This document shows positions 5,533-6,650 of a DNA stretch of 6,650 nt, one piece after another. The notes under the pieces were generated by a model. The model was not told where the DNA came from. It saw nothing but the letters and a program-made list of their open reading frames with translations, and did not search any database. Numbering within the stretch: position 1 is the first letter of the stretch; each line of letters begins with the position of its first letter. The position numbers and the translations under genes were made by a program. This stretch comes from Thermoplasmata archaeon (lineage in GTDB: Archaea > Thermoplasmatota > Thermoplasmata > Lutacidiplasmatales > UBA184): positions 1 through 6,650 of the forward strand of contig JASHUV010000116.1 of assembly GCA_030039825.1 (NCBI GenBank). Reading direction: 5' to 3'.

Positions 5533-6485
5533 TCGTAGAAGCCTCGGCCGGTCTTTCGGCCGAGGTGGCCCGCGTCGACGAGGCGGCGCAGAAGGGGCGA
5601 GGGCCGGTACTTCTGGTCCCCGGTCTCGCGCCACAGGGTCTCCGCGACCTCGAGGGCGATGTCGAGGCCGACGAGGTCCGCGAGCTCGAACGGCCCCATC
5701 GGGAACCCCGCCCCCGCCTTCATCGCCGCGTCGATGTCGCGGGCGGGAGCGAGGCCCTCCTGGAGCGCGTAGCAGGCCTCGTTGAGGACCGGGAAGAGGA
5801 TGCGGTTGACGACGAACGCCGGCGACTCCTTCACGCGGATCGGGAGGAGGGGGTAGCGATGGTTCCGCCACCCCTGGAGGAGATCGATCGTCTCCGTCAC
5901 GACCTCCTCCCGGGTCGCGAGGCCGGCCGCGACCTCGACGAGCGGGAGCGTGGTGGGCGGGTTGAAGAAGTGGGTCGCCAGCACCTGCGGCGCGTGGCGC
6001 AGGCCCCGGGCGAGGCGGGTCACCGAGAGCGAGGAGGTGTTCGTCCCGATGACCGCGTGCTCGGGGAGCGTCGCATCGAGCCGCTCGAGGACCGGCCGTT
6101 TGACCTCCTCGCGCTCGAAGACGGCTTCGATGGCGAGATCGACCTCGCCGAGGCCCTCCTCGCCCGTCGTCCCGGCGATCCTCGCGAGGGCCGCGTCGGC
6201 CCGGGCCCGGTCGAACGTCGGGCGCCGGTGGGCGCGCACCGCGGCGCGCTGCTCCTCCGAGAGGGTCACGCCGAGGCCCTCGACACGGCGGATCTCCTCC
6301 TCGGCCCGATGCGCGTGGAAGGCGACGAGCCCGTCGAGGGACCGGCGGATGCGCTCGAGTCCCGCGTCGACGTGGGCCCGGTCGACGTCCTTGAGGAGGA
6401 CCGGGACCTCGTTGAGCGCGAGGAGCTCGGCGATCGCGGCGCCCATCGTCCCGGCGCCGACGACCGCCGCCTTCGCGACCCGCAT
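5523..6485 (-). CDS. 3-hydroxyacyl-CoA dehydrogenase (3-hydroxybutyryl-CoA dehydrogenase type)
   Basis: This 320-aa enzyme oxidises (S)-3-hydroxyacyl-CoA to 3-oxoacyl-CoA with NAD in beta-oxidation, or runs in reverse. The Rossmann fold starts at once: VVGAGTMG (8-15), with D33 at the end of the second strand for the NAD ribose. NTSSLS (149-154) gives the substrate-contacting Ser151. ATHFFNPP (170-177) holds the catalytic His172, E184 (PLVEV) is its partner Glu, and KESPAFVVNR (219-228) holds the conserved Asn227 and begins the C-terminal helical domain. That domain ends in GRKTGRGFYDYA, typical of the family. The protein is about 30 residues longer than usual single-domain members (about 280-290), owing to an insertion around residues 56-95 with charged helical character. 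The ATG at 6483-6485 sits directly before the Rossmann strand, so no residues are missing. No Shine-Dalgarno is present. The stop overlaps the end of the convergent hydrolase gene. Confidence 0.95.
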   Translation of the reverse strand: MRVAKAAVVGAGTMGAAIAELLALNEVPVLLKDVDRAHVDAGLERIRRSLDGLVAFHAHRAEEEIRRVEGLGVTLSEEQRAAVRAHRRPTFDRARADAALARIAGTTGEEGLGEVDLAIEAVFEREEVKRPVLERLDATLPEHAVIGTNTSSLSVTRLARGLRHAPQVLATHFFNPPTTLPLVEVAAGLATREEVVTETIDLLQGWRNHRYPLLPIRVKESPAFVVNRILFPVLNEACYALQEGLAPARDIDAAMKAGAGFPMGPFELADLVGLDIALEVAETLWRETGDQKYRPSPLLRRLVDAGHLGRKTGRGFYDYA

Positions 6486-6507
6486 CGGGCCCGGGAACGT
6501 TCCGCTC

Positions 6508-6517
6508 GGTAAGAGCG
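6508..6517 (-). promoter_or_regulatory. Weak candidate promoter box of the dehydrogenase gene
   Basis: On the minus strand this reads GCTCTTACC, centred about 27 nt before the ATG, where a leaderless archaeal promoter would have its TATA box. It matches the consensus poorly and is proposed mainly from position and the lack of a Shine-Dalgarno motif. Confidence 0.25.
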
Positions 6518-6520
6518 CTT

Positions 6521-6553
6521 CTGAGCGCGGCTCTGATTCAACGCACTGAGCGC
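6521..6553. repeat. 9-bp direct repeat upstream of the dehydrogenase
   Basis: CTGAGCGCG occurs at 6521-6529 and again at 6545-6553, so the copies are 24 bp apart start to start. A related GAGCGC lies at 6513-6518. They sit just upstream of the leftward dehydrogenase gene and could be regulator half-sites, but short GC-rich repeats also arise by chance here. Confidence 0.3.
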
Positions 6554-6563
6554 GAGCTGTGTC

Positions 6564-6613
6564 CCATAATTCGGTGAACGTCTGGTGTTCTCGGGGAGAG
6601 GGGACCCTCTTCC
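6564..6613 (+). other. AT-rich box followed by a 9-bp hairpin, possible start of a rightward transcript
   Basis: The stretch cataatt (6564-6570) is TATA-like, and initiation about 26 nt downstream would fall near 6593. At that point a hairpin begins: 6593-6601 pairs with 6605-6613 (one G-U pair, GGA loop). No gene is recognisable to the window end. A second AT-rich word, tctaaatga (6631-6639), lies close to the right edge and could be another box or contain a start codon. The rest of 6486-6650 shows nothing else supportable. Confidence 0.3.
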
Positions 6614-6650
6614 AGTGGAGCGGAGTCGGGTCTAAATGACCGGAATCTCT

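Noticed and set aside
4480..5871. A 463-residue open frame on the minus strand
   Set aside because: It is antisense to the hydrolase and out of frame with the dehydrogenase; its composition is low-complexity.
4605..6512. A 635-residue open frame on the plus strand
   Set aside because: It overlaps the hydrolase in another frame and the dehydrogenase in antisense, both of which have clear catalytic motifs. Its own sequence is Arg/Pro/Gly/Ala-rich and unrecognisable.
6636..6650. A gene start (ATG ACC GGA...) at the right edge
   Set aside because: Only five codons are visible, with no Shine-Dalgarno and no well-placed TATA box; the ATG lies within an AT-rich word that could itself be a promoter box.
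1..6650. CRISPR arrays, insertion sequences, tRNA or rRNA genes
   Set aside because: No regularly spaced repeats, transposase motifs, terminal inverted repeats or tRNA/rRNA-like sequences were recognised on either strand.

Overview
The window is very GC-rich (about 70% by eye) and reads as a chromosomal segment of an archaeon. The evidence is combined. AT-rich TATA-like boxes sit about 25-31 nt before several starts, two of them with essentially no leader. Shine-Dalgarno elements are of the GGAGGTGA type. One gene encodes a PIN protein of the archaeal Fcf1/VapC9 type. One surface protein carries about 20 N-glycosylation sequons, a Ser/Thr stalk and a C-terminal membrane anchor. A high-GC Thermoplasmatota lineage would fit, but that is inference and no phylogenetic marker is present.

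Layout: bases 2-205 (+) are the tail of a membrane-anchored surface protein. It converges on a Nudix hydrolase (267-731, -), with a strong GC hairpin (224-251) between the stop codons. A divergent intergenic region with a clear TATA box leads to a 486-aa secreted, anchored, probably glycosylated protein (893-2353, +), closed by a perfect 14-bp hairpin followed by TTTT (2382-2417). Next is a rightward group: a CaiC/FadD-like acyl-CoA synthetase (2510-4093), a PIN-domain nuclease (about 4108-4514) and a dienelactone-hydrolase-type alpha/beta hydrolase with an N-terminal Cys motif (4531-5532). On the opposite strand a 3-hydroxyacyl-CoA dehydrogenase (5523-6485) converges on the hydrolase and overlaps it by 10 bp. 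The last 165 bases hold no recognisable gene, but contain AT-rich boxes, short direct repeats and a hairpin.

Functionally, the right half suggests acyl-CoA metabolism: activation of a carboxylic acid to its CoA thioester (synthetase), NAD-dependent oxidation of 3-hydroxyacyl-CoA (dehydrogenase), and a hydrolase that may process an ester or thioester. Substrates cannot be read from the sequence. The left half is cell-surface material plus a housekeeping-type Nudix enzyme. No complete novel defence or mobile system is visible.

The oddest point is the PIN gene. Its best ribosome-binding site and GTG start lie one frame away from the PIN reading frame, so there is either a one-base error in the sequence or a real frameshift.
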